Positions 44,601 through 53,053 of a stretch of 64,000 bases of DNA are shown one piece after another. The number at the start of each line of letters is the position of its first letter. The first letter of the stretch is position 1. The translations under genes were made by a program, and so were the position numbers. The notes beneath the pieces were generated by a model. The model worked only from the letters and a program-made list of their open reading frames with translations, had not been told where the DNA came from and made no database searches. Origin of the DNA: Mycobacterium sp. ACS1612 (GTDB taxonomy: Bacteria; Actinomycetota; Actinomycetes; Mycobacteriales; Mycobacteriaceae); assembly GCF_001667505.1 (NCBI RefSeq), contig NZ_LZHZ01000037.1, positions 124,001-188,000 of the forward strand, read 5' to 3'.

Positions 44601-45468
44601 CGACGTCAGCGCACAACTACGCAACTTCCGGCTGCAGCTGCTGCCCGGCGCGCCTTTGATGGCAATGGTTTTCAGCCGTGTCGGGTTCCGCGTCGCCACC
44701 GGTGGCAAGCCCGAGGTCGACGTCCAGTTCGACAAGCTGGAATTCCTCGGTGCGCTGGGATTCATCGAAAAACTGCGACAGCTGATCCCGTTCGACGGCT
44801 TCGCCGACCCGCCCTACGTCGATGTCTCTCCCCAGGGCGCGACGGCAGGGTTCGAACTCGCGCTGCCCAGCGTTGCGGTTGGCGTATTCACGTTGGAGAA
44901 CATCGCGCTGTCCGCTGACTGCCGCGTGCCGTTCCTCGGCGAGGCCGTCACCGTCGGCTTCGGATTCTGCAGCAAAGAGGCCCCGTTCCGGCTGACAGTG
45001 ATGGCCATCGGAGGCGGCGGATGGGTCGCAATTCGGTTGGCGCCCAAGGGTTTGGTGATGCTGGAGATGGGCCTTGAGGCCGGTGCCTCGCTGAGCGTCG
45101 ACCTCGGCGTTGCCTCAGGTTCGGTATCCGTGATGATCGGCGTCTACCTTCGGCTGGAAGGCGAACAGGGGCAGCTGACCGGATACTTCCGTATCCGCGG
45201 CGAAGTCGAGGTGCTTGGCATCGCATCGGCGTCCATCACCCTGGAACTGTCCCTGACTTACGACTTCGGTTCAGGCAAGCTCATCGGCCGGGCCAGCCTG
45301 CGGGTGGAGATCGAAATCGCTTTCTTCTCCGCATCGGTCGAGATCACCTGCGAGCGGAAACTGGCCGGCTCGAAGGGCGATCCGACCCTGCTGATGATCA
45401 TGCCGCCCAACGAGGGCGGGCAGCGCATGTGGGATTTGTACTTCAATTCGTTCGCGATCGGAGCGTAG
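41650..45468 (+). CDS. Giant LysM-repeat protein of unknown function
   Basis: 1,272 residues from ATG 41650 (GGGGGGAAG just upstream). Three LysM modules occupy residues 4-51, 107-153 and 166-213 (each with GDTL or DDNL, YGD or YGN, and IFPG-VL-IP), separated by proline-rich linkers. A long mixed region follows. The last 220 residues have alternating hydrophobic beta strands rich in Gly/Ser (GVASGSVSVMIGVYLRLEGE, GRASLRVEIEIAFFSASVEI), suggesting a beta-solenoid or barrel-like fold. There is no signal peptide before the LysM domains, unusual for a wall-binding protein but known in phage-tail-like assemblies. First gene of the rightward operon. Confidence 0.8.
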   Translation: MDTFYTVIRGDTLSGIAQRFYGDATKFPIIAQANGIADPDRIFAGQVLRIPDITPPDPGPDPDPQEPPDPVAFRLLRPADLLNVQCTAIGCRVVTDGPVPTEPLARHTVVKDDNLWNLAVHYYGDGRLYRLIAEANHIPNPSLIFPGTVLSIPRRPSPPPPPPPVTHVVVAGDTLWDLAQRFYGNPFRYREIAAANNIANPSLIFPGQVLVIPGIGGPTAQGTRLVAVVADAHLIVTFGPQNIYEEAPEAGTTPPDIARSRAANDSRIVFELPKGTEIPFTTAGVLTALTTLGLRVAPLAVPKLEPGGQRAPEALVPPSAPKEDQTAIEAPYRLVVSPDVNGGFTHAADAAAAPSDSSRIELWHSRLGVRRVVDGEFVEVDEDDDTRRTVRAVWTRDDDDTQDADPTYGSLGPADRRAIVRQTANPKPNQEHGPDIEPEPLTVDKLFVSALGAWIDWRAGWPRFEEYLGDALSAYRHLAPMGRDAYVRVERPIYLFPFGHRATLVKLTERKIKAVDGDHAAHLFKRFFIVLRERTRSYDDRRLPFRSVSIDPVVSPDLTGIVDPPADCFVPTVGTDKYQWKITAVDWAGRQITMTTALVAVPKGFHTKALDTWNQQIAKNKSIDVGGAEVAFAKANVPGDTTARVQFLDLTGDADKFTSAPWMVKAHVTMPALAAINRGGGPVPVTYEKDYVTNGFVTDEPAQIFLVLDAASKLDFTGGSDRGGGFIEPNVAINAVSRTQGAVGDKGAANGIKQGVFNPDAFLGNAMPRLFGLFDLKDILVKNLPLTEAPKLIADQLDFIGSVLAGYQNLATALQTARTTLDADITAATTAGAKQRLQTLRDQCQLAIDNLAAEPVQPLIDSLAKAVTGDVGAVGNLASDLHAAAGKAKDLADSAFLPAYLRAQVERPYKALAGALDVAKSNKLLDALKNPLDNATIRYEWTPTIQGWGPTPGDDNRVFIPADPDNALAIAVEVRIPTQGEPQSDVSAQLRNFRLQLLPGAPLMAMVFSRVGFRVATGGKPEVDVQFDKLEFLGALGFIEKLRQLIPFDGFADPPYVDVSPQGATAGFELALPSVAVGVFTLENIALSADCRVPFLGEAVTVGFGFCSKEAPFRLTVMAIGGGGWVAIRLAPKGLVMLEMGLEAGASLSVDLGVASGSVSVMIGVYLRLEGEQGQLTGYFRIRGEVEVLGIASASITLELSLTYDFGSGKLIGRASLRVEIEIAFFSASVEITCERKLAGSKGDPTLLMIMPPNEGGQRMWDLYFNSFAIGA

Positions 45469-45471
45469 GCC

Positions 45472-48400
45472 ATGGCGACCACTCGGGTGATGACCACCGT
45501 TCTACCGTTTTCGGTGGACGCAAATGATCCCTTCCACGTCTCGCTGTACTTCTCCCATCGGCTAGAGGGCGGCGGCACACTGGCCGACTACCCAGCCATG
45601 GTCAACTGGGTCAAGGTGCTGCGCGAGGCCACCTTCCGGCTACACACCGACTCGAGTCTGTCGGAGATCGACTGCACACCGCTGCTCGACCCCGACCCCG
45701 ATCCTTCGATCGTGCCGCCGGTTGAATCTGCCTGGATTACAGCATTTCCCCCCACCACGCAGATTCGCGACTTCCCGAAGCCGACCGTGACGCAGAATTC
45801 CTGGCGGTCATTTCCGGCCAACCGGATGCGCGACCACGCGTTGGATGCCCATTACGCATCGGCATGTTCCTGCCCGGTCAACCGGCCGAGCGTCGCGGGC
45901 AATCCGCTCGCCGAGGCCACGCTCGACGTATTCCAGGATGCGAGACCGCGCAACGGCGTCATCCGCGCGCTTCGGCAATACCGCGCAGCGGCAATCGATC
46001 ACCGCGCCGTGCTGACGCGTGATCAGGACAACGATGCGCGCGCGGCCGTCAGCCCGGATCGTCCAACGCCTGCGATCTTCGAACCCGACGTCGGCCCTGT
46101 CGTCCGCGTGCGCGACGTCATCACACCGCAGCCGTGGCGTTCGCCGATCGAACTCCTGCTCGCTGATCGCGAACTCGACGCCGATATCACCGCGTTCCTT
46201 GATCGGCTCGTCGCCGATCCGCGGCTGATCACCACGCCGATGCTGCAGATGCTCGCCGACGTGCACGCCGCGCAGAAGTATTACAACCGTACCGAAGAAG
46301 CCCGCAAGTACGAGCAACGGCCCATCCACGGGCAGAAGGAACCGCCGCGCACACCGCACGCCTCGCCGGACTTCCACGAGCGGGCAGCGTCGACGGCCAA
46401 CGTGCCCACGCTGGCGCGGACCCTTGGCTTCGTCGTCGACGTCCGCGTCCACGATCTCGATGCCCTCCGCACCGCGACGCGCATCCGTTGTGACGTCATC
46501 GTCGACGGGGCCGAGGAGTATCTTTCACCCGAAACACACTGCATGACAGCAGGTTCCCGCTTCCTCGCCAAGCCGACCAGCGACCGGTGGCGGACCGGGA
46601 GACTCGCACTCGGCGACCCGGACCGGTACCGGGTGTTGGACCTTGACCCCGACGCGGCCGGACTCAAGCTCGAGCAGTTGCTGCGCGACGTGGTCCGCGC
46701 GCTGGCCACGGAGGCCAACGGCGACCGCAGCACGTTCGCCCCGGCGGGCCTGCGCGCGACGGGATTCTGCGTCGCCGAGCTGAACCGTCCCGACGACCTG
46801 AAGACCCGCCTGCAACAATCCGAACAACTCGAACCAGTGGTCGAGGTGCCGGGCACTGCGCAGTCGCGCCACCAATTCCACTACGAGGGGCTGCTGCGCG
46901 GCAGCCGGGTCGAGGTGTGGGACGACGCCACGAAGGTCTGGCACAGCCTGCACGAACGACGGGTGGACGCGTCGTTCGCCGATGCGGCGATCCTGGGCGG
47001 AGCCCGCGACATCGGCTTCCTGCAGAACCCGCCGATGAACCGGGTTCCGGGCAACGAGAACAACCCGTATTACGTCCACGAGGTGCTGGCCGGATGGGAC
47101 GGCTGGAGCCTGTCAGCGCCCAAGCCGGGCAAAATGGTCATCCACAAGGACGGCGAGGAAGACGTCACCACGAACGCCGAGCAGGTCAGCGACCAAGCAG
47201 GGCAACCGCCCGGTATCGAGGTCCATTCCACCGCGGCACAGGGTTCGCTTCCGGCACTGCGCTACGGCCGCAAGTACTCGTTCCGGATCGCCGGGGTCGA
47301 TCTGGCGGGCAACAGTGTGCCGATGGATCCGCTGCCGACGGGACAACCCGACACACCGCTGGTCGCGGCCGCGCAGGCGCACCTGGACGCGTTGCGTGCC
47401 AACGTAACCCAACGCGAGCAGGCCGGTGTCTTCGCATCGCTGCGCGACAGCGGACTGGCACGGCCACGGGCGCCGCAAGCCGAAGGCACTCCCGGTGAGA
47501 TCGAACGCGCGTCCGCGTCGGCGGTTGAACACGCGTCGGCGGTGCGGATGAACCCCCAGTTGGACATCGAGCCGGAAGGATTGGCGGGATTGTTCGCCGA
47601 CTCCGGTGATCCGCAAACGGTGAGCACGCCGCGACCGTTCTATCGGTGGGATCCGATCCCGGCACCGACGCTGGTGCCCCGCGTCGCGTACACAGCCGGG
47701 GAGTCGTTGCAGCGGATGGTCATTCGGACGGGCTTGGTCGGAGATCCTGGGCTCTGCCAGCGCCACGTCGTGCCGCCGAAGGGCAGCCAGATGGAGGCTG
47801 AACTCGACGGCCGGTTCGACGCACTGATGCGGGCGGGCAACCACGCGCGCGCGTACGCGATCGCGCTGAAGGAACGCGGAAATCTTTTCCACACCCGGAT
47901 CCAGGACCTCAACTCCCCCACTGCGACGATCGTCCAACCGGGCATGGCGCTGCTGGCCACCCCCGGCGCCACAGGCCTCGTAGATCTCGACGACCTGCAG
48001 AATCCGACCAACGACCCGAAGCACGACAAGCAACCGGCCGAAGGGCAGTACATCGTTCACGACGTGGACAACCTTGTGCTGCCCTACTTGCCGGACCCGA
48101 TGGCCCACGGTGTGGCGCTGGTGTTCTACGAAGCGGGCGCCGATCACCGCATGGCCAATCCCCGCGTCCTTCAGTCGGTCGCGATCAAGTACGCCGGTCA
48201 GTGGCCGGAGCTGCAACCGTTGCGGTTGGTGCTGCACACCGCGCCGCGACTGGATGCCAAGCAGGACGGCAACGTCATCAACGTCGGCTTGCCTCCAGGC
48301 GAGCAGGTGGCGGTGGCGTTCTCCACCACGCTGGATGCCGACCATCTGGACAAGATGGCGTTGTGGAAGCTGCATCCTGTGCATGATCCGAATGTGCCTG

Positions 48401-49983
48401 AGGCAGACCGCGACACGCTCGCTCGCGCGGCGCGAGACGGTTGGCTGTGGTGGTTGACCCCGGATGAGAGCCTGCGGCTGGTCCATGCCACTGCGCGGCC
48501 CGCCCGCCCCCCGATGATCACCCGGTTGCTGGCGCAACCACGGGCAGCCGACATCCCGACCGCCAACCTCGACGGCGTCATCGACGTGCACGGCGCCAGC
48601 ACCGAAAAGGTCGAGCTTCGTGCGCGCTGGGATGATCTGATCGACGATCCCGCTACCGACGAAACCACCCTTGTCAGTTCCAAGGAGATCGTCGTCGATC
48701 ACCGGATCGAGGAGCACGAACGGTACTCCCTGCTGACATTGCAGTCCGATGCCGAGCACGTCGGTGACCGCACATCGGAAGTCGCCGTCCGGACGGCAAT
48801 CCACAAGTTGCCGGATACCAGGGCGCGAGTGGTCAACTACCGGCTGCATGGCACATCGCGATACCGGGAGTTCTTCGCGCCCACCGAACTTCCGCCCGCA
48901 GACGACCCTGAATCCGCGGGCAACGAAGTCGCCGTGAACATTCCCAGCTGCGCGGTGCCCGCACCACCTGTGGTGCACTCCGTGATCCCGATGTTCATGT
49001 GGGAGCAGACGTCTGAACCCGATCACCCGTTCGCGACTCGCCGAATCCGGCGCAGCGGTGTCCGCATCTGGCTGGAACGCCCCTGGTATTCGAGCGGCAG
49101 CGGAGAGTTGTTGGCCGTCCTGACTACGGGAGATCCGGGGCTGACACCGGACGAGAAGGTCAGCCTGTGGGCGCGTGACCCGATCCTGGCCGGACCGGCG
49201 ATGGCGAACTCCTTTGAAGTGCCGGTGCTGCCGGCGTGGCAGCAGCGCGCAGCCCAACTGGCCATGACACCGCTCGAAGGACCCGGCCGACCGGTGATGC
49301 ACGTGGTCAAGCAGCGCAAGTCCGATCAGTTCGCCGACCGGGACAAGGTGGTCAACGCCTACATGTTCAAGCCGGAATTCCACAAGGGCCGGAAGCGGTG
49401 GTTCGTCGACGTGGTTCTCGACTCGGCCACGGCGGTGTGGTCGTTCCTGCGACTCTCGCTGGCTCGGTATCAGCCCAACTCGATTGCCGGGAAAGAGTTT
49501 TCCGAAGTCGTCGCGACGGACTTCGTGCAACTGCCCCCCGAACGGATCGCGACGCTGAGCCGGCCCGAGGCAGATGAGGTACGTATCACGCTGACCGGAG
49601 TCACCGCGGTGACAGCGGAACCGGGCGCAGAGAAACCCGTGGCCCCCACCGACAGCACGTCACTGCGGGTCGGGCTCGCGAAGTCCCGCCGGGTCAGTGC
49701 CACGCTGCAGGCGCGGGCCGCCGGGGCGAAATCCGATCTCGATTGGACCGACGTGCGGTCGGTCTCGTGTGAGCTGGCGGGCGTCGACGCGACCGCATTC
49801 AAAGCGTCGTGGACAGGGGCACTGAAGCTGGAACCTGCCGAACAGCTTCTCACGCCTGGCACGTCGGATGACTTGCGCGTGCTGGTCGAGGAGTTCGAAG
49901 TGCTCGCCGCCGACCCGAAGCCGGGCGAGCGGGGGCTGTCCACCAGCGAGCGGCTGGTCTACGCGGATCACGTTGGGCTCTAA
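45472..49983 (+). CDS. Giant protein of 1,503 residues, no recognised family
   Basis: It begins three bases after the LysM gene and must share its transcript. I recognise no catalytic motif. The sequence mixes beta-rich stretches (QLPALRYGRKYSFRIAG-like fibronectin-style strands near residue 600, RWDDLIDDPATDETTLVSSK near 1050) with charged and proline-rich segments. There is no membrane helix, signal peptide or low-complexity repeat. Length and pairing with the LysM protein suggest a structural or scaffold role, but that is inference. Base composition and codon use look like the neighbours, and one frame stays open throughout, so the gene is real. Confidence 0.8.
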   Translation: MATTRVMTTVLPFSVDANDPFHVSLYFSHRLEGGGTLADYPAMVNWVKVLREATFRLHTDSSLSEIDCTPLLDPDPDPSIVPPVESAWITAFPPTTQIRDFPKPTVTQNSWRSFPANRMRDHALDAHYASACSCPVNRPSVAGNPLAEATLDVFQDARPRNGVIRALRQYRAAAIDHRAVLTRDQDNDARAAVSPDRPTPAIFEPDVGPVVRVRDVITPQPWRSPIELLLADRELDADITAFLDRLVADPRLITTPMLQMLADVHAAQKYYNRTEEARKYEQRPIHGQKEPPRTPHASPDFHERAASTANVPTLARTLGFVVDVRVHDLDALRTATRIRCDVIVDGAEEYLSPETHCMTAGSRFLAKPTSDRWRTGRLALGDPDRYRVLDLDPDAAGLKLEQLLRDVVRALATEANGDRSTFAPAGLRATGFCVAELNRPDDLKTRLQQSEQLEPVVEVPGTAQSRHQFHYEGLLRGSRVEVWDDATKVWHSLHERRVDASFADAAILGGARDIGFLQNPPMNRVPGNENNPYYVHEVLAGWDGWSLSAPKPGKMVIHKDGEEDVTTNAEQVSDQAGQPPGIEVHSTAAQGSLPALRYGRKYSFRIAGVDLAGNSVPMDPLPTGQPDTPLVAAAQAHLDALRANVTQREQAGVFASLRDSGLARPRAPQAEGTPGEIERASASAVEHASAVRMNPQLDIEPEGLAGLFADSGDPQTVSTPRPFYRWDPIPAPTLVPRVAYTAGESLQRMVIRTGLVGDPGLCQRHVVPPKGSQMEAELDGRFDALMRAGNHARAYAIALKERGNLFHTRIQDLNSPTATIVQPGMALLATPGATGLVDLDDLQNPTNDPKHDKQPAEGQYIVHDVDNLVLPYLPDPMAHGVALVFYEAGADHRMANPRVLQSVAIKYAGQWPELQPLRLVLHTAPRLDAKQDGNVINVGLPPGEQVAVAFSTTLDADHLDKMALWKLHPVHDPNVPEADRDTLARAARDGWLWWLTPDESLRLVHATARPARPPMITRLLAQPRAADIPTANLDGVIDVHGASTEKVELRARWDDLIDDPATDETTLVSSKEIVVDHRIEEHERYSLLTLQSDAEHVGDRTSEVAVRTAIHKLPDTRARVVNYRLHGTSRYREFFAPTELPPADDPESAGNEVAVNIPSCAVPAPPVVHSVIPMFMWEQTSEPDHPFATRRIRRSGVRIWLERPWYSSGSGELLAVLTTGDPGLTPDEKVSLWARDPILAGPAMANSFEVPVLPAWQQRAAQLAMTPLEGPGRPVMHVVKQRKSDQFADRDKVVNAYMFKPEFHKGRKRWFVDVVLDSATAVWSFLRLSLARYQPNSIAGKEFSEVVATDFVQLPPERIATLSRPEADEVRITLTGVTAVTAEPGAEKPVAPTDSTSLRVGLAKSRRVSATLQARAAGAKSDLDWTDVRSVSCELAGVDATAFKASWTGALKLEPAEQLLTPGTSDDLRVLVEEFEVLAADPKPGERGLSTSERLVYADHVGL

Positions 49984-50012
49984 CCAATATCCATCAGAGG
50001 GGGACGACAACA

Positions 50013-50936
50013 ATGCCACTGCAATCAGCCCAGTTCGCCGGGGACGACAGGTTGAACAAAGCACTCGTCGACGACGCGAGTCACGTCACGCCGGGCAGCT
50101 TCGGCACGCACGTCCTGAAGATTCAACTGGCTCTCGAGACGTTGGAGCAGATCGAGATCCCGTTCGACGAGAAGGACAATCTCACATACGGGCCTGCGAC
50201 GGCCGATGCGGTACTGCATTACAAGCGGATTCGGCGAATCATCAACTTCGCGATTCAGCAGGATGCCGACAACATCGTCGGGAAGCGCACGATCAAGTCT
50301 CTAGACGACGAGTTGCTGGCCGGCGGCGTCACACGAGCCAGCCAGCTCTCGATCGCCCACCGGCGAAGCCGTGACTCGCTCACCGCGGTCCGCGACCGCC
50401 TGGTCGGCTTGCAGTCCGAAATCGACATCGCCGACCAATTACCGGAACCTGCAAGGACATTCGAGGCAGGCATCATCAGTGTGTCCCATGCGCGCGACAT
50501 GCAGGTGTTGTCGCGGCGCCTGCTCGTCAGTGCCCAACCGTTGGATGCGGGTCTGCGCTCGGCTCTGCAAGCAACCATCGGACTGATGAACCAGAACCTC
50601 GCGCAACCGGTGACCGTCGTCGACCAAGGAACGAGCGGCCGGTGCGCATTGGTACCCGGCGGCGTTCCCTTCGCGGCCACCCTCGCGGGCGACCCGCATC
50701 CCCGGGTCAGCGTCTGTGATCCGTTCTTCACCGCGTCGGACGATCTCCGTCGCGATGTGATCACCCACGAGTACTTCCATCTCGTCGGTCTCGGCGATCA
50801 TTCGGTCAGCAATGTCGATGAGGCGCTGACCAACGCGAACACGATCGCCCAGATCGTCGCGTTCCTGTTCGATCGCGATCGGCAAGTGAACTCGGACGGC
50901 AACGAACCGGCCATTCCGCCGCTTCCGTCGCCGTGA
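50013..50936 (+). CDS. Peptidoglycan-binding-domain protein with HExxH metallopeptidase-like end
   Basis: 307 residues, ATG preceded by AGAGGGGGACGACAAC. Residues 30-105 resemble a PG_binding_1 domain (FGTHVLKIQLALETLE, TYGPATADAVLHYKR, IVGKRTIKSLDDELL). Residues 245-285 read DVITHEYFHLVGLGDHSV then NANTIAQIVAFLF: an HExxH zinc site (H252, E253, H256) followed by a pattern like the NADSYA segment of deuterolysin-type (M35) peptidases, though the third ligand is unclear. No signal peptide. It is the third gene of the rightward operon, 29 bases after the giant gene. Confidence 0.75.
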   Translation: MPLQSAQFAGDDRLNKALVDDASHVTPGSFGTHVLKIQLALETLEQIEIPFDEKDNLTYGPATADAVLHYKRIRRIINFAIQQDADNIVGKRTIKSLDDELLAGGVTRASQLSIAHRRSRDSLTAVRDRLVGLQSEIDIADQLPEPARTFEAGIISVSHARDMQVLSRRLLVSAQPLDAGLRSALQATIGLMNQNLAQPVTVVDQGTSGRCALVPGGVPFAATLAGDPHPRVSVCDPFFTASDDLRRDVITHEYFHLVGLGDHSVSNVDEALTNANTIAQIVAFLFDRDRQVNSDGNEPAIPPLPSP

Positions 50937-51096
50937 ATCGTTGGAAGCAGGGGGCCTTCATGTTCCTGAACGCTTGCTGCGGATGGGTACGCTCCCGTTC
51001 GCCCAGCGATAAGTATTTGCCGAAGTCGGCAATCAGGTCGCCGTCCCGTTAGGCACTTCTGCCCCTGGTGACACACCGTGCTGCGATTTTCCAGCA

Positions 51097-51990
51097 ATGG
51101 GCAAAGACCCGCGCTGGCGAATGCTGAAGCCCGCCGCGGACCGTGGTTTACTTCGCTGCGTGGACTGGTTCGGTGACCACGTGCTCGGCATGTCGTCGGG
51201 AGCATGGACGGCGCTGGCGGCGTGGCTGGCGGTGGTGGTCGGCATCGTGGCGCTGATCTACGCATGGCGTCAGTACCAGCGAGCCAAGGAAGACGCCGCG
51301 GAGCTGTTGCAGCCGAACGTCGCGATGTACATGGAGCCGAGCGCCAGCGACTGGCACCTCATCGAACTCGTGGTCAAGAACTTCGGCCGAACCCCGGCAT
51401 ACGGCATCCGCTTCGAGTTCGCGAACCCGCCGACGGTCGGCAAGTACGAAAGCGCCTACGAAGACCGCTACGTCGACATCACCGAACTCAACCTGCCCGC
51501 CGAGATTCCTTATCTGGCACCGACGCAGGAGTGGCGGATCGTGTGGGATTCCGCGCTGGACCGCCGGGAACTCGGCGAAGCCATCGCGTCGCGGTTCCAC
51601 GGCGCGGTCACGTATTACGACCGGCCGAAAGACACCGGGCGACGCGGGCAGAGCAGGCCCCAGTACCGGTCGAGCGCGGTGTTGGACTGGGCGACGCTGC
51701 ATCCCGTCGAACGACTCGAGCTGCTCACCACACACGACCTGGCCCGCCAGGAGAAGCAGAAGCTCGAACTGCTGCGCAACCTGTTGACCTACTACCACTA
51801 CGCGGCCAGTGAGAGCCGCGAAGAAGTGCTGCGCGTCGAGATCAACCGGGTCAAGGCCGCCGCCGACGATCTGCGTGACCGGTACCGCACCCAGTACAAC
51901 GCGGCGCATCTGCGCAACAACGTCGACACCGCGTTCGAAGAGGCGCACACCACGGTCATCAACGGCAGGCATCGCCGCGACCTGAACTAG
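51097..51990 (+). CDS. Membrane-anchored hypothetical protein
   Basis: 297 residues. One membrane helix lies at about 36-56 (AWTALAAWLAVVVGIVALIYA), preceded by a short basic stretch. The following 240 residues are soluble: a beta-rich part (HLIELVVKNFGRTPAYGIRF) and a long charged helix near the end (REEVLRVEINRVKAAADDLRDR). Met at residue 32, just before the helix, is an alternative start. The layout suits a protein anchored by its N terminus with a cytoplasmic domain. I do not recognise the family. It converges with the YihY gene, overlapping by 4 bases. Confidence 0.65.
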   Translation: MGKDPRWRMLKPAADRGLLRCVDWFGDHVLGMSSGAWTALAAWLAVVVGIVALIYAWRQYQRAKEDAAELLQPNVAMYMEPSASDWHLIELVVKNFGRTPAYGIRFEFANPPTVGKYESAYEDRYVDITELNLPAEIPYLAPTQEWRIVWDSALDRRELGEAIASRFHGAVTYYDRPKDTGRRGQSRPQYRSSAVLDWATLHPVERLELLTTHDLARQEKQKLELLRNLLTYYHYAASESREEVLRVEINRVKAAADDLRDRYRTQYNAAHLRNNVDTAFEEAHTTVINGRHRRDLN

Positions 51991-52972
51991 CGCGGATCGG
52001 CGGGCTGCTTGTCGTATTCGATGTCGAGTTGTTGTTCCGGCCGCTGCGTTTCGGCCCGCAATCTGTCGGTGTAGTACGCCTCGTCGGCCTTGGTCAGCGG
52101 CGGCTGCACGATACTTCTCGGCCACAGCCGCTTGACGCGGACCACGTCGATTTCGATCGCGTACACGATCACCGTGGCCTGCAACGCGAGCCAGGCGAGC
52201 AGACCAAGCACTGCCCCGAACAGGCCGGCGATCGCCTGTGCATGCCGAAGTTGGTGTGCGACAACGTATCCCGCGAGCATCAGCAGCACCTGCCAGCCGA
52301 CTGCGCTGATCGCCGCGCTCAGCAGCAGATCCTGGTCGGCACGTGTCCCGCGGCGGCCACCCGAAACAGCGCGAGGAAAAACGCGAAACCCAGCACCGTG
52401 CCGACCGTGAAGCTGACGAGACGGGCAGGCAGGCCGCCGAAACCCACCGATGTCGCGGCCGCCGCGGACGTGCCTGCGGCGCCGGTGACGACGACGATAG
52501 ATCCGAGCAGCAGCAGGGTGAGTGTCCGCAGGTAACGCGGCACGAAGCCGGGGCGGTCGGTCTTGGGCACGGCCCACACGGTGTTCAAGGTGTTTTGCAG
52601 GGCATGGGCGAAACCGCGTCCGCCGACTATGGCCACGAGTATCCCCGCTGTCAACGCGAAACTTGTGCCGCTGAACCTCTCGACACCGAGTTGTTGGTGG
52701 ATCTCGCCGCCGACGATCGGGAACTCGGCGAACGCCGAGTTGACCAGTTTCGCGTGCAACTGGGGATACCTGCGCAGCGCCACTCCCAGTACGGCGGTGA
52801 ACGCCATCAGCATCGGAAAGGTGGCGAGGAACCCGTAGTACGTCAGCAGGGCGACAAGGTTTCCTGCCTCGTCGTCGCCGAACTTCTTCACCACCGCGAC
52901 CGGCCCGGCGACCACGGGGTGGCGCTGCTGCCAGCAGTCGACCCGACGTGTGATTCGCTCTACGGGATTCAT
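51987..52972 (-). pseudogene. YihY/BrkB-family membrane protein, frameshifted
   Basis: From ATG 52972 (GAGGGGCGG upstream) the frame encodes a normal YihY/BrkB start (DEAGNLVALLTYYGFLATFP, then six-helix pattern) up to GHVPTR and then hits TGA at 52319. The rest of the family sequence (DLLLSAAISAVGWQVLLMLA and on to the C terminus) continues in another frame to 51987. One missing G near 52328-52334, where the sequence reads CCAGGATC, would restore a protein of about 327 residues. Either a recent inactivating deletion or a sequencing error. BrkB proteins are membrane proteins of uncertain function. Confidence 0.8.
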
Positions 52973-53026
52973 CGGCCGCCCCTCGGTAAGTGGCGGGTGA
53001 GTACCCACATTCGCCATTGGCTTTCG

Positions 53027-53050
53027 TAACGTCGTTACGTAACATCGTTA
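53027..53050. promoter_or_regulatory. 24-bp palindromic operator of the TetR/enoyl-CoA hydratase pair
   Basis: TAACGTCGTTACGTAACATCGTTA is a near-perfect inverted repeat centred on ACGT at 53037-53040, with mismatches in two symmetric pairs only. It ends four bases before the ATG of the enoyl-CoA hydratase gene and lies between divergent genes. Binding of the TetR protein encoded two genes along is the obvious expectation. Confidence 0.65.
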
Positions 53051-53053
53051 ACC

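Noticed and set aside
47113..49530. An 805-residue open frame on the minus strand inside the giant gene
   Set aside because: Rich in Arg, His and Gln with no domain pattern; it is the antisense of a long GC-rich gene.
50937..51096. A possible RNA gene in the gap after the PG-binding protein gene
   Set aside because: Only 160 bases, with no convincing hairpin or promoter pair.
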